From the NCBI GenBank assembly GCA_025355705.1, contig JANXZD010000474.1, positions 1 through 7,349 of the forward strand: a stretch of 7,349 nt of DNA, in the 5' to 3' direction. Positions 6,916-7,349 of this stretch are shown piece by piece. Below the pieces are notes generated by a model, which saw only the letters and a list, made by a program, of their open reading frames with translations, ran no database searches and was not told where the DNA came from. The DNA comes from Bacteroidota bacterium. GTDB lineage: Bacteria > Bacteroidota > Ignavibacteria > UBA10030 > UBA8401. Position 1 is the stretch's first letter. Each line of letters starts with the position of its first letter. A program made the translations under genes and the position numbers.

Positions 6916-6931
6916 AACAAGGAGTGTGCCA
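6916..6931 (-). promoter_or_regulatory. Candidate -24/-12 (sigma-54) promoter of the kinase gene
   Basis: The minus strand reads TGGCAC, five bases (ACTCC), then TTGTT. The sigma-54 consensus is TGGCAC-N5-TTGCW, so only the C of the -12 GC doublet differs, and the GG-to-GT spacing is correct. The predicted RNA start near 6905 leaves a leader of about 24 bases containing the ribosome site, which fits the chosen start at 6881. No enhancer-binding protein gene is in the window. Confidence 0.5.
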
Positions 6932-7085
6932 TCAGGGGAAAGTGAAAAACCTTAATACTTACAACGTTTATGGTGTCCATTTTTTTTACTTTTCTACAAA
7001 ACGGAATGCCATTTTTTACGTATCAGCGATGTCAAAAAAATGTTTGCGGACAAAAATGTCTGTTGATTTTTGGGACGTAATAAAA

Positions 7086-7153
7086 TGCAATGATCATGCA
7101 TTGCTGCCTTGTTTACTTTTGACTACCTTACTGCAAAAATAGATACTGAACTA
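7086..7153 (+). repeat. Diverged 68-nt repeat, copy B
   Basis: This is the ungapped partner of 3206-3273 (50 of 68 identical). It also contains a local inverted repeat absent from copy A: GCAATG (7087-7092) with CATTGC (7099-7104), overlapping AATGCA/TGCATT (7084-7089 and 7097-7102). Its 3' half contains a sigma-70-like promoter. Weaker similarity to copy A extends upstream to TGTCTG at 7057-7062. Confidence 0.7.
7119..7147 (+). promoter_or_regulatory. Sigma-70-like promoter inside repeat copy B
   Basis: TTGACT (7119-7124) and GATACT (7142-7147) are separated by exactly 17 bases. The -35 matches five of six consensus bases and the -10 four of six. The predicted RNA start is near 7154, at the beginning of a GGGGGG run. 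Confidence 0.45.
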
Positions 7154-7220
7154 GGGGGGATTTGGCCTGTGAGTTGTATCGTAAACCTCTAGATCGCTGA
7201 TGCGTGAAAGAGGTTTTTTT
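7154..7220 (+). ncRNA. Candidate short RNA or attenuated leader
   Basis: The span between the predicted start (about 7154) and the terminator T run (to 7220) is roughly 67 bases and has no plausible coding frame. It begins GGGGGGATTTGGCCTGTGAG and ends in the terminator hairpin. It could be a small RNA, or a leader that ends transcription early ahead of a gene to the right of the window. I recognise no riboswitch family. The existence of the transcript is inferred only from the flanking promoter and terminator. Confidence 0.3.
7183..7220 (+). terminator. Intrinsic terminator on the plus strand
   Basis: AAACCTCT (7183-7190) pairs with AGAGGTTT (7209-7216), with an inner CGC/GCG pairing (7195-7197 with 7202-7204), followed by T to 7220. 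The hairpin and T run are clear. No plus-strand protein gene lies upstream of it in the window. Confidence 0.8.
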
Positions 7221-7325
7221 GTTTTAAATGGTTTCATGTGGAAATATATTCCTTTAGTGTTATGTATTTTGTGAAACGAAGTGTTATATCGTTGCGCCCC
7301 CAAAAAATATTGAAAACGGAAGTAA

Positions 7326-7349
7326 ATGAAGTCTGAACCGAAGTTCAGC
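7326..7349 (+). CDS. Possible start of a gene running off the right edge
   Basis: An ATG at 7326 opens eight codons (MKSEPKFS) before the window ends. GGAAG (7318-7322) lies only three bases upstream, closer than usual for a ribosome site. This is too short to judge. If real, the terminator at 7183-7220 would lie in its leader. Confidence 0.15.

Noticed and set aside
6882..6980. N-terminal extension of the histidine kinase from the ATG at 6980
   Set aside because: It lacks a good ribosome site and would bury the promoter candidate in the gene. AGGGGG eight bases before 6881 supports the shorter form.
6924..7142. 72-codon plus-strand reading frame
   Set aside because: It has no ribosome site, overlaps the kinase promoter and repeat copy B, and the A/B repeat shows no third-position bias, so it is unlikely to be translated.
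2661..7280. Shared TTTAGTGTT and TGTGAAAC words near 2664-2682 and 7253-7276
   Set aside because: The words are short, separated by different distances in the two places, and the sequence between them does not align, so chance is likely.

Overview
The window is AT-rich bacterial chromosome (very roughly 40% G+C by eye) carrying signal transduction and nitrogen uptake genes. There is no phage, transposase or CRISPR signature. The mix of a large membrane-anchored PDZ/GAF/SpoIIE phosphatase, a stand-alone receiver protein and a soluble PAS histidine kinase, set in long AT-rich intergenic stretches, would suit a free-living Gram-negative of the Bacteroidota/Chlorobiota/Ignavibacteriota group. That placement is an impression from protein style, not a demonstrated assignment.

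Layout. Positions 1-2471 (+) hold the 3' part of a PDZ - multi-TM - GAF - SpoIIE/PP2C phosphatase whose reading frame is open to the left edge, so its true start lies outside. A strong bidirectional terminator (2515-2547) separates it from a convergent tRNA-Glu(CTC) gene on the minus strand (2549-2620). Positions 2621-3361 hold no convincing intact gene. This stretch contains a long inverted repeat, a weak trace of a decayed reading frame and copy A of a diverged repeat. A CheY-like single-domain response regulator follows (3362-3730, +). It converges on an ammonium transporter gene, amt (4052-5269, -); the gap holds a bidirectional terminator and a GC-rich, structured island with pseudoknot-like topology. 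Upstream of amt is a gene-free control region (5270-5618), then the strong terminator of a soluble histidine kinase gene (5694-6881, -). That kinase has a cysteine-rich PAS domain and is preceded by a good -24/-12 (sigma-54-like) promoter candidate. The right end (6932-7349) carries copy B of the repeat, which includes a sigma-70-like promoter, followed about 65 bases later by an intrinsic terminator. This arrangement suggests a short RNA or an attenuated leader. A possible gene start lies at the very edge.

How the genes may work together (inference). The histidine kinase has no receiver and the response regulator has no output domain, so they could form a split phosphorelay pair although they are not adjacent. 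The kinase lies upstream of amt on the same strand and has a sigma-54-like promoter, which hints at nitrogen or redox control, but a terminator between them makes simple co-transcription unlikely. No GlnK/GlnB gene accompanies amt here. The SpoIIE-type phosphatase would normally act on a STAS-domain anti-anti-sigma protein, and none is encoded in the window.

The least expected signal is the pair of 68-base segments (3206-3273 and 7086-7153). They align without gaps at 50 of 68 identical positions and both lie in non-coding DNA: one ahead of the response regulator, the other ahead of the short terminator-ended unit.
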